DNA from: JAWLHU01 sp041690255
GTDB taxonomy: Bacteria; Bacillota; Sulfobacillia; Symbiobacteriales; Symbiobacteriaceae
Length of the DNA stretch: 41,417 nt
Assembly: GCA_041690255.1 (NCBI GenBank)
Contig: JAWLHU010000027.1
Location: forward strand, 1-41,417
Direction: 5' to 3'
The position numbers were made by a program, and so were the translations under genes. The notes under the pieces were generated by a model that did not search any database, had not been told where the DNA came from, and worked only from the letters and a program-made list of their open reading frames with translations. How positions within the stretch are numbered: the stretch's first letter is position 1; the number at the start of each line of letters is the position of its first letter. Of the stretch, positions 23,098 to 31,815 are shown one piece after another.

Positions 23098-24639
23098 CTA
23101 CTCCCACTCAATCGTCCCCGGGGGCTTTGAGGTCATGTCGTAGACCACCCGGTTGACGTGGCGCACCTCATTAATGATCCGGTTCGTAATCCGCTCCAGC
23201 ACCTCCCACGGGAAGCGGAAGAAGTCGGCGGTCATGCCGTCTTCTGAGGTCACCGCCCGCAGGATGACCGGGTAGTTGTAAGTCCGCTCATCGCCCATGA
23301 CACCCACGCTGCGGATGTTTGGCAGGGCAGCGAAGGCCTGCCAGATCTGGTCGTAAAGGCCAGCCTTACGGATCTCCTCCAGGTAAATTGCGTCAGCGTC
23401 CCGCAGGATGTCCAACTTCTCCCGGGTGATCTCGCCCAGCACCCGGATCGCCAAGCCCGGCCCGGGGAACGGATGCCGGCCAACGATCTCCTCCGGCACA
23501 CCCAGGGCCCGACCCACAGCCCGGACCTCATCTTTGAAGAGTTCCCGGAAGGGCTCGATGAGTTGGAACTCCATGTCCTCCGGCAGCCCACCCACGTTGT
23601 GGTGCGACTTGATCACCGCCGCGGTGGACGTGCCGGACTCGATCACGTCGGGGTAGAGCGTCCCCTGGACCAGGTAATCGATCTTGCCGAGTTTGCGGGC
23701 TTCATCTTGGAAGAGGTAGATGAACTCGTTGCCGATGATCTTCCGCTTCTGCTCCGGATCGGTCACCCCAGCCAGCTTGCCGAGGAAGCGCTCCGAGGCA
23801 TCTACATGGACCAGGTTAATGTGGAACTTATCGCGGAAGGTCCGGACCACCTGTTCCGCCTCGCCCTTACGCATCAGGCCGTGGTCGACGAACATGCACG
23901 TCAATTGGTCACCGATCGCCTTGTGGACAAGAACGGCCGCCACCGAGGAGTCGACGCCACCCGAGAGGGCGCAGAGGACCTTACCCTCGCCCACCTGCTG
24001 GCGGATCAGCGCCACCTGGTCCTCAATGAAGGACTCGGTAGTCCAGTCACCGGCGCACCCGACGATATCGAAAAGGAAGTTGTGGAGCATCTCCTTGCCG
24101 TGATGGCTGTGGACCACCTCAGGATGGAACTGGACGCCGTACATCTTCTTCTCATCGTTACCGATCATAGCCGTTGGTGTATTCTCCGTCGCCCCGAGGA
24201 TCCGGAAGCCGGGCGGGCAGGTGAGGACCGAGTCAAAATGGCTCATCCAGACCTGGGTCTCCGCCTCCACGCCCTTGAAGATCGGGTGATTGCTCTCCCG
24301 GAGATGGAGCATCGCCTTGCCGTACTCACCCTTGTCGGGCCGCCGGACATCGCCGCCGAGTTGGAGCGACATGAGTTGCATGCCATAGCAGATCCCGAAG
24401 ACCGGAATCTCTAACTCATAGATTCCGGGATCAATCCGGGGCGCGCCGTCACCATAGACCGAGGCCGGACCCCCGGAGAAGATGATCCCCTTGACGCCTT
24501 CGTCAGCAAAACGCTGGGCCGGCGTGTTCCAGGGCCAGATTTCGCAGTAGACATTCTGCTCACGGACACGGCGGGCAATCAACTGCCCGTACTGGGCGCC
24601 AAAGTCCACAACCACGATCAAATCGCTACGACGAGTCAT
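23098..24639 (-). CDS. guaA: GMP synthase (glutamine-hydrolysing)
   Basis: GuaA aminates XMP to GMP with glutamine and ATP. The 513-residue protein has an N-terminal class I glutaminase with C84 in FGICYGMQL and H172/E174 in QFHPEVVHS. An ATP pyrophosphatase domain follows with the P-loop SGGVDSS (226-232), and the dimerisation domain ends in the typical KPPGTIEWE. AGGAGG lies four nt before the ATG. It is downstream of hpt on the same strand, about 100 nt apart with a modest hairpin between, so partial readthrough from hpt is possible. Confidence 0.97.
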   Translation of the reverse strand: MTRRSDLIVVVDFGAQYGQLIARRVREQNVYCEIWPWNTPAQRFADEGVKGIIFSGGPASVYGDGAPRIDPGIYELEIPVFGICYGMQLMSLQLGGDVRRPDKGEYGKAMLHLRESNHPIFKGVEAETQVWMSHFDSVLTCPPGFRILGATENTPTAMIGNDEKKMYGVQFHPEVVHSHHGKEMLHNFLFDIVGCAGDWTTESFIEDQVALIRQQVGEGKVLCALSGGVDSSVAAVLVHKAIGDQLTCMFVDHGLMRKGEAEQVVRTFRDKFHINLVHVDASERFLGKLAGVTDPEQKRKIIGNEFIYLFQDEARKLGKIDYLVQGTLYPDVIESGTSTAAVIKSHHNVGGLPEDMEFQLIEPFRELFKDEVRAVGRALGVPEEIVGRHPFPGPGLAIRVLGEITREKLDILRDADAIYLEEIRKAGLYDQIWQAFAALPNIRSVGVMGDERTYNYPVILRAVTSEDGMTADFFRFPWEVLERITNRIINEVRHVNRVVYDMTSKPPGTIEWE

Positions 24640-24713
24640 GACTCCTCCTGTATGCAGGTGGCGGCCTCACCGAACCGCTTCCACCCGAGTAGATCCCCGA
24701 ATTATGTCAAAAG

Positions 24714-24730
24714 ACGGGAGATACTCCCGC
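24714..24730 (-). terminator. Probable terminator of hpt
   Basis: On the minus strand GCGGGAG-TAT-CTCCCGT is followed by CTTTTG. The stem is only seven pairs, so termination may be incomplete and allow some guaA transcription. Confidence 0.55.
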
Positions 24731-24740
24731 CCCTTGTGAG

Positions 24741-25283
24741 CTACTTACCGCCGTATACCTCTGGCTTCAGGACACAGATGTCCCGCAGATTCCGATACTT
24801 CTCCCCGAAATCCAGGCCGTTGCCAACCACGAAGAAGTCGGGCACCTCGAAACCCCGGTAGTCGACAGAAGCGTCCACCTTGCGCCGTGAGGGTTTGTCC
24901 AGGAGCGAGGCGACCTTGAGGGAAGCCGGGCCACGCTGCGAGAGGTACTCCTTCAGGAACTTGATCGTCAGGCCGGTGTCTACAATGTCCTCCACAATGA
25001 GGACGTGCCGCCCCTCAAGCGTGTAGTCCAGATCGAGCAGAACGCGATGAACGCCGGTGGACTTGGTCGACGCACCATACGAGGAGATGCGCATGAAGTC
25101 CAACTCCGCCGGAATGGTAATGGCACGGAAGAGGTCCGAGGTGAAGAGCGCCGCGCCCTTCAGGATTCCAACCACGACCAGGTCCTTACCGGCGTAGTCT
25201 TCGGAAATCTTGGCCCCCAGTTCCCGAATCTTCTCCTGCATTTCCGCTTCCGATACCAGAACCCGTTCTACATCCTGCAGCAC
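24741..25283 (-). CDS. hpt: Hypoxanthine(-guanine) phosphoribosyltransferase
   Basis: This salvage enzyme joins hypoxanthine or guanine to PRPP to give IMP or GMP. The 180-residue protein has the PRPP-binding motif VLIVEDIVDTGLT (94-106), the flexible loop SSYGASTKSTG, LKGAALFTSDL near residue 41 and the C-terminal VPDFFVVGNGLDFGEKYRNL. The start is GTG, preceded by GAGAGGAG. It competes with PurF for PRPP and would use bases brought in by the NCS2 permease. Confidence 0.96.
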   Translation of the reverse strand: MLQDVERVLVSEAEMQEKIRELGAKISEDYAGKDLVVVGILKGAALFTSDLFRAITIPAELDFMRISSYGASTKSTGVHRVLLDLDYTLEGRHVLIVEDIVDTGLTIKFLKEYLSQRGPASLKVASLLDKPSRRKVDASVDYRGFEVPDFFVVGNGLDFGEKYRNLRDICVLKPEVYGGK

Positions 25284-25332
25284 CGTACAGACTCCTCTCG
25301 GTCAAGAGCGTATTCAACTTGGTATGGAAATC

Positions 25333-25361
25333 AGTCTACCCATCCTGCCTATCAGCGTCAA
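25333..25361 (-). promoter_or_regulatory. Promoter of hpt
   Basis: On the minus strand TTGACG (25356-25361) and TAGACT (25333-25338) are 17 nt apart, about 50 nt before the GTG start. Confidence 0.6.
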
Positions 25362-25448
25362 GGGATTCCAGGTCAGGTTTCCCTAACCCAAAAGCGTCAT
25401 GGACTGCGTCTCATTTTATGCTATTCTCACATTAGGGAGGGGTGGAGA

Positions 25449-26336
25449 ATGACTGGTCTCTTTCGCAGCAGGAGCGGGGAGGCGGCCTATATGGAGGCCT
25501 ATGCAACGACCCTGAAGCTCTGGCCCATGGAGTACGAGGAGCGGGACGTCGAGACCTCGTATGGTCGTGTCCACCTCCTTCTGAGTGGACAGCCTGACGC
25601 TCCACCTCTGCTCATGCTTCACGCTACCAACGCCAGCGCAACCATGTGGTTTCCGAACATCCGGGAGCTGGGTCTGCGCTTCCGGTTGATCGCGCCAGAC
25701 CTGCTGGGCCATGCCGGCAGATCAGTCCCGACCCGGCGAATCGCCAGCCCCGGGGACGCCGCCGCCTGGATCTCTGAGACCATGGACGCAGTAAAGGTGG
25801 ATCAGGCCCATCTTCTTGGCCTCTCCATGGGGGCCTGGCTCGCCCTCAACCTGGCTGTCCATGCACCCGAGCGGGTAGGTCATATTGCAGCGTGCAGCCC
25901 AATCGGGGCCTTCGTCCCGGTCAGTGCAGGCCTTATGCTTCGTATGATGACCATGCTGGCTCTGCCCATTCGGCCCGTCTACGAGTCTTACATACGCTGG
26001 GTCTCCGCCCGAGGTTCCACTCTGAACGAGACGTTGGCGGAGCAGTTTGTCCAGGGGATGCAGCACTTCCGCACGAGAAATCCGGCCTTCTTCATGCCGA
26101 CCCCATTCACCGATGAGCAACTGACCGGACTCCCTCACCCGATCCTGCTGCTACTGGGCGAAGAGGAGGTCATGTTCAACCACCGGCAGGCACTGAAGCG
26201 AGCTCAGTCTCTCCTGCAAGATCTGGAGGTCGGCGTGATTCCGGGAGCCGGGCACATGCTGACCCTCGAGCAGCCGGAGTCGGTCAACCGCCGGCTGGTC
26301 TCCTTCCTCGACTGGCCAATCCGGACCCCGTCTTGA
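25449..26336 (+). CDS. Alpha/beta-hydrolase family protein
   Basis: The 295-residue protein has the alpha/beta-hydrolase landmarks: the oxyanion stretch LLMLHATNAS near residue 55, PDLLGHAGRS near 83, the nucleophile elbow GLSMGAW with S126 and the catalytic histidine in PGAGHMLTLEQP (H269). The usual GxxD acid position reads GEEE, so a glutamate (239 or 240) may replace aspartate. The substrate is unknown; esterase or lactonase activity is typical. GGAGGGG precedes the ATG. An extended -10 (TGCTATTCT, 25419-25427) lies just upstream. The frame is open much further back across the hpt promoter, but that part is not conserved-looking. Confidence 0.82.
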   Translation: MTGLFRSRSGEAAYMEAYATTLKLWPMEYEERDVETSYGRVHLLLSGQPDAPPLLMLHATNASATMWFPNIRELGLRFRLIAPDLLGHAGRSVPTRRIASPGDAAAWISETMDAVKVDQAHLLGLSMGAWLALNLAVHAPERVGHIAACSPIGAFVPVSAGLMLRMMTMLALPIRPVYESYIRWVSARGSTLNETLAEQFVQGMQHFRTRNPAFFMPTPFTDEQLTGLPHPILLLLGEEEVMFNHRQALKRAQSLLQDLEVGVIPGAGHMLTLEQPESVNRRLVSFLDWPIRTPS

Positions 26337-26347
26337 CCGCGAAAGAA

Positions 26348-26381
26348 GAGGAGCGGCGCCGCTGTATGGTGGTCGCTCCTC
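26348..26381 (-). terminator. Possible terminator of the M20 amidohydrolase gene
   Basis: GAGGAGCG (26348-26355) pairs with CGCTCCTC (26374-26381); the minus strand continues TTCTTTCG. It is located between convergent genes. Confidence 0.5.
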
Positions 26382-26396
26382 ACTCGCGTCAGCCAG

Positions 26397-27635
26397 CTAC
26401 ACCTGAGAGGCCAGATGCCAGAGCGTCTCTGCCAACAAGCGCGCACCCTGGCCAATATCCTCCGGTGTAGTGTACTCTTCCGGGCAGTGACTCAGCCCGT
26501 TGCGGCTGCGAAGGAAGATCATGCCGACCGGGCACAACTCCGCGATGTTCGCCCCGTCGTGGACCGCTCCACTGGGCAACTGGAAGGGTTCCAGCCCGAG
26601 CGAAAGAGCCGCTTTCTCCATGGTGTCGATGATAGCGGCATCGCAACGGATAGGAGTCGAGGTATGCTGAACCTGCCACTCGCCAACCAGCCCGCGCCGC
26701 TCACACGTGCTCAGGAAGAACTGGCGAACCCGCTCAACGCAAGCGTCGCGCCGGTCACCGTCCAGGTCCCGAATGTCGAAGCTGAGTTCGACCGCTGCGG
26801 GAATCACGTTAGCTGCGCCAGGGCGTGCCTGCACAAAACCAACAGTAGCCCGGGTGGTGGGGCCTGACTCGCGCGCCGCCCGCTCCACCTCCAGAATCAC
26901 CTCGGCCGCAGCAGGCATAGGATCCTTCCGCAGCTCCATGGGGCAGGCACCGGCGTGCTCCGCGCGGCCCCGGATGATCCCCTGTGCCTGGCGCATCCCG
27001 GCGATTCCGCTCACGATTCCCACCGGCAGCCCCTTCGCCTCCAGGAGGCCCGACTGCTCAATGTGAACCTCCACATAGGCCTTGTAGGCCTCGGGGGCTG
27101 CCTGGGCCGCCTTCGCCTGGTCCGGGTCAGCCCCGTACGCCCGGAGCGCCTCGACCAGGCTGATCCCGTTGCGGTCGACCGTCTGCTCGAGCTCGTCGTA
27201 CGGGAATGTGCCGGCGACGAAGCTGGAACCCATCAGCCCGTGAGGAAAGCGGCTCCCCTCCTCGCCAATGAACGAGACAACCTCAATGGGCAACTCGGGG
27301 ACCATTCCTTGCTCCCGGAGGGCCTGAACCACCTCCAGGGCAGTCAGAACACCGGCGGGGCCATCGTAATCGCCGCCGTTGGGAACGCTGTCCAAGTGGG
27401 ACCCTGTGAGGACGGCGGGACCGGGGCGCTTGCCAGGCAGGCGCCCAAAAAGGTTTCCGGCACCGTCTTGCCGAACTTCAAGCCCAGCCTCCCGCATCCA
27501 CCCGATCACTGCCTCGGTGGCCGACTTCTCCGCGGGCGAAAGGGCGTAGCGAGTAATTCCACCATCTGCGGTTCGGCCGAACTGGCCCAGGTACTGAAGT
27601 CGTTGGTTCAATCGATCTGCGTTGACTGTGATCAT
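26397..27635 (-). CDS. M20-family amidohydrolase (N-carbamoyl-L-amino-acid hydrolase / allantoate amidohydrolase type)
   Basis: The 412-residue zinc enzyme hydrolyses an N-carbamoyl or ureido bond. The metal ligands are visible in TGSHLDSVPNGGDYDGPAG (His and Asp), IGEEGSRFP (Glu), EVHIEQSG (His) and LSHCPEEYT near the C-terminus (His). RGRAEHAGACPMELRKDP is in the dimerisation lid. It starts MITVNADRLNQRL at 27635; the longer frame upstream enters the yyaC end. It lies 79 nt after yyaC on the same strand. Whether it works on carbamoyl amino acids or on allantoate, a purine breakdown product, cannot be decided from this sequence. Confidence 0.88.
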   Translation of the reverse strand: MITVNADRLNQRLQYLGQFGRTADGGITRYALSPAEKSATEAVIGWMREAGLEVRQDGAGNLFGRLPGKRPGPAVLTGSHLDSVPNGGDYDGPAGVLTALEVVQALREQGMVPELPIEVVSFIGEEGSRFPHGLMGSSFVAGTFPYDELEQTVDRNGISLVEALRAYGADPDQAKAAQAAPEAYKAYVEVHIEQSGLLEAKGLPVGIVSGIAGMRQAQGIIRGRAEHAGACPMELRKDPMPAAAEVILEVERAARESGPTTRATVGFVQARPGAANVIPAAVELSFDIRDLDGDRRDACVERVRQFFLSTCERRGLVGEWQVQHTSTPIRCDAAIIDTMEKAALSLGLEPFQLPSGAVHDGANIAELCPVGMIFLRSRNGLSHCPEEYTTPEDIGQGARLLAETLWHLASQV

Positions 27636-27690
27636 GATGAAAGAGCACCCCCGCAGGGTGATTCTACCCCACCTGGCGTGATTCCTTGTA

Positions 27691-27712
27691 GGGCCCCGGG
27701 GAAAGGGGCCCC
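27691..27712 (-). terminator. Hairpin after yyaC, possible terminator
   Basis: GGGCCCC (27691-27697) pairs with GGGGCCC (27706-27712), just past the yyaC stop. On the minus strand it is followed by TACAAGG rather than a T run, so it may only stabilise the 3' end. Confidence 0.35.
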
Positions 27713-27714
27713 GC

Positions 27715-28338
27715 CTATGCGGAGCCCGTCTGCACAGCCTTTTCGGGCTGCCAGATGCGGCCGGACTCATACTCCTTCCAGAAGGCCATCAACCCGTCAG
27801 CGATCATTTCGGCCATGGCAACCGTCTGATCCAGACCAGCGAACCAAATCATGAACGGGAAATGGGCGGTGCCGCCCATGACATGGATCGAACCCACATG
27901 GGGCAGCGTTTTCCCCATGCCGGCACCCGGTTTGAGCGGGCCCCGGTTCACGGTGACACGTCCGGGGCGGCCCACTGCGGCATCCACGGCGATTACGTAG
28001 GGGAACTTCTCTCGCTTCATAGCCAACTGCCAGGCCTCGTTCAGCCGCTCCTTGATGTTGGTGGCATGCACCGGCTGATTCAGGTCCCCGACGTACTCTC
28101 CGGTGAACCCCTTCCGGTTCAGGAACCAGCCGATAAATGGGCCGAGGGAATCGCCAGTCGAACTGGTCGCCCCGACCATGAAGAAGACCGGCAGGTACTT
28201 GTCGGACTTCCCCTCTGCTCGGAACTGCTCAATCAGGGCGGCTGCCAGGACCGATGAGGCCGCCGGGTCCTGATAGTGCACATCGGCCAGGATGGCCGGG
28301 GTCAATTCCGGGCTCGTCAGGTCGTGGGACACAAGCAC
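27715..28338 (-). CDS. yyaC: Sporulation protein YyaC-like (DUF1256)
   Basis: The 207-residue protein matches the YyaC/DUF1256 family, relatives of the germination protease GPR found in spore formers. Visible blocks are MVGATSSTGDSLGPFIGWFL, LNQPVHATNI, YVIAVDAAVGRPGRVTVNRGPLKPGAGMGK split around the acidic site, and LPHVGSIHVMGG. Family members are putative peptidases active during sporulation. The start is GTG, with a second in-frame GTG two codons later; AGGGGGGA lies just upstream. This gene is one of the clearest signs that the host makes spores. Confidence 0.85.
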   Translation of the reverse strand: MLVSHDLTSPELTPAILADVHYQDPAASSVLAAALIEQFRAEGKSDKYLPVFFMVGATSSTGDSLGPFIGWFLNRKGFTGEYVGDLNQPVHATNIKERLNEAWQLAMKREKFPYVIAVDAAVGRPGRVTVNRGPLKPGAGMGKTLPHVGSIHVMGGTAHFPFMIWFAGLDQTVAMAEMIADGLMAFWKEYESGRIWQPEKAVQTGSA

Positions 28339-28442
28339 TCCCCCCTGCTCCCTATACTCCGCCTTCTCTCAGCCAAAACTGGTAATAATTACTATATCCT
28401 CTCTGGCTCCGCTTGTCAATCATTGGATGGCAGGTGAATGCA

Positions 28443-29474
28443 ATGGAATTACCGTTTCGTCTCTTTCAGCCATTCCTCGGTCCGCGGATCGTGAAGACCG
28501 GCCTGGCCGTCTTCCTCTCGCTGGCTGTCTTCCATTGGTTCGGCTCGGATTATGCCGCATTCGCTGCCGTCGCCGCAATCCTGGCGATTCAGCCGACCGT
28601 CCACAAGGCCCGGGAGGTCTTCCGCCAGCAACTGCTCGGTAACCTGGTAGCCGGGGCGATCGCCACAGCGCTGGGCCTGCTCTTGCCGGTCAACCCGCTT
28701 ACCATGGCACTGGGCACCATTCTGGTGCTCGGGCTGTTGATACGCCTCAGGCTGTCGGAGGCCGCGGGCTTGGCCGTCGTGGTGATCCTGTTCATCATGG
28801 AGAGGCCGGAGCATGACTTCCTCCTCTACACCATCATCCGCCTGGGCGTAATTGCTTCCGGGATGGCCATCGGCTACCTGGTCAACCGGTTCATTCGCCC
28901 GCCGGATGTGACCGGCCGGGTCCGCGATGAGATTCGCGCGGGTGCTGAAGATGTAGGCAGGTTTATCGATCGGCTCACGGCCAGCCTCCCGTCCCCCGAG
29001 CACTACCACAAGGAGCAGATCAAGCAGGACGCCATGGCTCTCCAACGGCATCTGGAGACGGCTCGGGCACTCCTGGAGCTCATGCGCAGCGAAGAGGCCG
29101 AGGGGCCGCGCTACCTCCTCCTTCGCAAGGCAAACGCCTCCATGTGGGTCTTCTCCGAAGCGATTATGGACATCCACAAGCTCGTGCTGGAGGCGGGGGG
29201 ACTGGTCCCCGGCCCGGAGCGCGACGCGGTGACCGGCTCCCTGCGGGCGGTGCTGGTCTACATGAAGTCGGTCATGGCCGCCGTGCTCGACGGACAGAAG
29301 CTGGAACCCGCCCCTGCAGAGGCATTTGAGAAGGCTATGGACAACCTGCAGGAGCAGGTTGATCGGTTGATCGATCTCCGATCCCGCCGCGCCCTCGGGT
29401 TGACGTTACACGGCGTGCTCTCGGAAATCCGCCACATGGGCTGGCGGATGGCATCGCTCAGTCGCCTGGTGTGA
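28443..29474 (+). CDS. Aromatic-acid-exporter-like membrane protein (FUSC/DUF939 type)
   Basis: The 343-residue protein starts ELPFRLFQPFLGPRIVKTGLA. Within residues 15-150 it has about six membrane helices, with AIQPTVHKAREVFRQQLLGN between them, the pattern of the YqjA/ArAE_1 (DUF939) group of the FUSC superfamily. The remaining 190 residues are a helical cytoplasmic domain rich in charged residues. Family members are thought to export aromatic acids, but the substrate here is unknown. AGGTGA lies five nt before the ATG. It is divergent from yyaC; the gap holds an AT-rich GTAATAATTAC palindrome near 28382. Confidence 0.82.
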   Translation: MELPFRLFQPFLGPRIVKTGLAVFLSLAVFHWFGSDYAAFAAVAAILAIQPTVHKAREVFRQQLLGNLVAGAIATALGLLLPVNPLTMALGTILVLGLLIRLRLSEAAGLAVVVILFIMERPEHDFLLYTIIRLGVIASGMAIGYLVNRFIRPPDVTGRVRDEIRAGAEDVGRFIDRLTASLPSPEHYHKEQIKQDAMALQRHLETARALLELMRSEEAEGPRYLLLRKANASMWVFSEAIMDIHKLVLEAGGLVPGPERDAVTGSLRAVLVYMKSVMAAVLDGQKLEPAPAEAFEKAMDNLQEQVDRLIDLRSRRALGLTLHGVLSEIRHMGWRMASLSRLV

Positions 29475-29531
29475 ATCTTTTCGCTTTCCTGAGGATCCGG
29501 GTGACAGGTGCAAACATTACGGATGTAGAAC

Positions 29532-29563
29532 AAAATGACGGGGGGCACGCCCCCCGTCATTTT
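29532..29563. terminator. Strong terminator after the FUSC-type gene
   Basis: A near-perfect 15-bp stem (AAAATGACGGGGGGC with its complement) is followed by TT and preceded by AA, so it ends in a U run in both directions. It lies 57 nt past the FUSC-type stop and just before the EamA start. Confidence 0.92.
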
Positions 29564-29583
29564 TTGAAGATGAGGGATCTTGC

Positions 29584-30483
29584 GTGATCGACTACGTGCT
29601 CATGGTGCTGATGGCAATCTTCTGGGCCGGGGCGTTTGTCTCCGGCAAAGTCTCTGTCGCGTCGGTCCCTCCCGAGATTGTGGCCTTTCTCCGGTTCCTC
29701 GTAGCTGGCCTCTCGATGGTGGTCATTATGTACGGCGTTCGCAAGCAGAAGGAGCTGGCGCTGACAAAGCGGGATATCCCCCTGGTCCTGGGGCTGGGAG
29801 CAAGCGGGATTGCGGGGTACAACCTGCTCTTCTTCTGGGGCTTGCACCTCTCTCCCGCGTCCGATGGCGCCATGATCGTACCAACCCTGAACCCATTACT
29901 CACCCTCTTCGTGGCGGCGATCCTGCTGGGCGAGCCGCTGACCGCCCGGAAGCTGACGGGCGCCTCCATCTCCCTTGTCGGGCAGATCCTCATCTTCTGG
30001 ACATTGGTCCGGGCTGCTGCCCACGATCCCGGGCGCCTTGCGGGGGATCTGTTCTACGTGGGCTCCGCTGTCTGCTGGTCTACCTACACCATACTCGGGC
30101 GGATCGCTGCCCGTCGCTTCACACCCATGGCCTCGACTACCATTGCCAGCATGACGGGCATGCTTATGCTTCTTCCCTTCGCTATCTGGCGGCTACCCGG
30201 AAGCACAGGTTACAACCTGCCCTTCGCCGGCCACATACTCTACCTGGCCTGGGGCGCCACGGTCGCCGGCTTCTTCCTCTGGAGCCGTGGGCTGCACCGC
30301 CTCGGTGCCAGTCGGGCTGCGGTCTTCATCAACCTGGTTCCGGTCTTCTCCGTGGCGTTGGCCGCGCTCTTCCTGGGTGAGCGCCCCACCTGGCTGCAGG
30401 TCCTGGGAATGGGCATCGTGCTGGGCGGTGTCTTCCTCGCAGGTACGGCTAAATCAGCGACGCCCGCCACTGCCAAGGTTTAG
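29584..30483 (+). CDS. EamA-family (DMT superfamily) transporter
   Basis: The 299-residue protein has ten predicted membrane helices in two EamA repeats. The first repeat (about 1-140) contains FWAGAFVSGKVS, PPEIVAFLRFLVAG and TLNPLLTLFVAAILLGEPLTARKLTG. The second (about 150-290) contains CWSTYTILGRIAARRFTP and FINLVPVFSVALAALFLGERPTWLQ. Such carriers export amino acids or other metabolites. The start is GTG after GAGGGA. It begins directly after a strong terminator, so its promoter must overlap that hairpin or it depends on readthrough. Confidence 0.93.
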   Translation: MIDYVLMVLMAIFWAGAFVSGKVSVASVPPEIVAFLRFLVAGLSMVVIMYGVRKQKELALTKRDIPLVLGLGASGIAGYNLLFFWGLHLSPASDGAMIVPTLNPLLTLFVAAILLGEPLTARKLTGASISLVGQILIFWTLVRAAAHDPGRLAGDLFYVGSAVCWSTYTILGRIAARRFTPMASTTIASMTGMLMLLPFAIWRLPGSTGYNLPFAGHILYLAWGATVAGFFLWSRGLHRLGASRAAVFINLVPVFSVALAALFLGERPTWLQVLGMGIVLGGVFLAGTAKSATPATAKV

Positions 30484-30494
30484 TACGGCATGCA

Positions 30495-30532
30495 AAGAGG
30501 CAGAGAGCGCTCACAGGCGTTCTCTGCCTCTT
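30495..30532. terminator. Bidirectional terminator between the EamA gene and the Gly-Tyr-Lys repeat gene
   Basis: AAGAGGCAGAGA pairs with TCTCTGCCTCTT (12 bp). The minus strand continues TTTGC and the plus strand CGTCTT. It lies between convergent genes. Confidence 0.85.
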
Positions 30533-30556
30533 CGTCTTAAGCGGCGAGACTCCGAG

Positions 30557-30940
30557 TTATTGGACGAGCCCCACTCCGGGATAGACTCCATAGGGGATAC
30601 CAGCCTGGCCGGCCGGGTACTGCTTGGCGAATCCACCACCTGCAGTCGGGGCCCAGGTGGCGCCCTTGCCGTAAGGTCCCTTGCCATAGCCGCCCTTGCC
30701 GTAAGGTCCCTTGCCGTACCCGCCCTTGCCGTACCCGCCCTTGCCGAGGCCTGGCTTGCCGTATCCTCCCTTACCGTAGCCTCCCATTCCGGGAACGCCT
30801 TTCCCATAGGCACCTTTGCCTTTGCCGTAGCCGCCCATGGCCCATGGGTCAATGCCAGCGCCGTAGGCACCCGTTGCCCAAGGATCCATTCCGGCGCCAA
30901 ACGGTATCGCACCCGTTGTCGGACGCATAGCCACTTTCAT
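30557..30940 (-). CDS. Gly/Tyr/Lys-rich repeat protein, possible spore surface protein
   Basis: The 127-residue product is low in complexity. Residues 15-37 hold two similar units, GAGMDPWATGAY and GAGIDPWAMGGY. Residues 37-93 are a run of YGKG units such as GGYGKGPYGK. The end has YPAGQAGIPYGVYPG. There are no cysteines, signal peptide or membrane segment. Gly-Tyr-Lys proteins occur on spore coats, where tyrosines and lysines can cross-link. A sigma-K-like element, AC-17 nt-CATACCATG, lies upstream (30955-30982), but it deviates in one base and leaves a very short leader. The ATG follows GGGGGTGA. I recognise no named family. Confidence 0.6.
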   Translation of the reverse strand: MKVAMRPTTGAIPFGAGMDPWATGAYGAGIDPWAMGGYGKGKGAYGKGVPGMGGYGKGGYGKPGLGKGGYGKGGYGKGPYGKGGYGKGPYGKGATWAPTAGGGFAKQYPAGQAGIPYGVYPGVGLVQ

Positions 30941-31287
30941 TCACCCCCACTCGCCATGGTATGAAGAGGAGCACAAGAAGGTTCAGGTCGACCGACCGGC
31001 CGCTTACTTGGGCCCTCAACCCCCCCGGCGGGGGAGCGGGCGCGGGAACGGGGCCGGTGTCGCCTGTGCACTCCCCGCGAAGGGACGGATCATGCTCCCA
31101 TTTCGCACAGGGGGCTGAGGAGATGGCCAGGTGGAATAGCCCCGGAAAATGCCGGGCTGCTGTCGGAAGTTCACGTGAGAGATCACCTCGGTGTCAGGTT
31201 ATGTCGTAACCCAGATCTTGCGCACCGCAGGGTTTCCAGAGGCCTATACCGAAGGTACTAATCCACGAGATGGAGGGATCTCCCAAT
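30941..31287. other. Intergenic region between divergent genes
   Basis: About 350 nt without a convincing gene. It holds small hairpins, such as GGTTA-TGTCG-TAACC at 31197-31211 and an AGCCCCGG/CCGGGCT stem near 31138-31159, and the sigma-K-like element at 30955-30982. I see no clear housekeeping promoter for the plus-strand genes and no RNA gene. Confidence 0.5.
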
Positions 31288-31815
31288 ATGTTGCGCATTG
31301 CCGTTGGCTCCACGAATCCGGTCAAAGTCGGGGCAGCCCGGCGGATTCTCCAGCAGCTATACCCTGACTGCGAGGTCACCGGCCTGAATGTCCCGAGCGG
31401 GGTTTCCGACCAGCCCATCGGGGAGCGCGAGACGATCGAAGGAGCGACCAACCGAGCCCGGACCGCCCGCGAAGTGGCGAATGCCGACCTTGGCGTCGGT
31501 CTGGAAGGTGGCGTCACCTTCGAAGGGGAAGGCTGTTGGATGATCAACTGCTGCGTCATCGTGGGGCGGAACGGGCAGGTTGGCGTTGGGAAGGGGCATT
31601 CGTTCCTACTGCCCCCGGCTGCGGCGGACGGGGTGCGAGCCGGCCGGGAGGTCGGACACGTGATCGACGAGATCACGGGCAAGAGCAACACGAAACAGCG
31701 GGGAGGGGCCATCGGCTTCCTCACAAATGGCACGGTCCTGCGCGAGGATCTCTTCGCTGCGACCGTCGGAGCCGCCGTGGTCCAATTTCTACATCCGGAG
31801 TTGTACACAAAATGA
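31288..31815 (+). CDS. Inosine/xanthosine triphosphatase (YjjX-like non-canonical purine NTPase)
   Basis: The 175-residue protein begins MLRIAVGSTNPVKVGAARRIL and carries VPSGVSDQPIGERETIEGA and ANADLGVGLEGGV, hallmarks of the YjjX/NTPase_I-T family. These enzymes hydrolyse ITP and XTP so that deaminated purines stay out of RNA and DNA. GGAGGG lies ten nt before this ATG; an in-frame ATG at 31270 would have no ribosome site. The stop overlaps the ATG of a Nudix gene (ATGA), so two nucleotide-cleansing enzymes are coupled. Confidence 0.88.
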   Translation: MLRIAVGSTNPVKVGAARRILQQLYPDCEVTGLNVPSGVSDQPIGERETIEGATNRARTAREVANADLGVGLEGGVTFEGEGCWMINCCVIVGRNGQVGVGKGHSFLLPPAAADGVRAGREVGHVIDEITGKSNTKQRGGAIGFLTNGTVLREDLFAATVGAAVVQFLHPELYTK

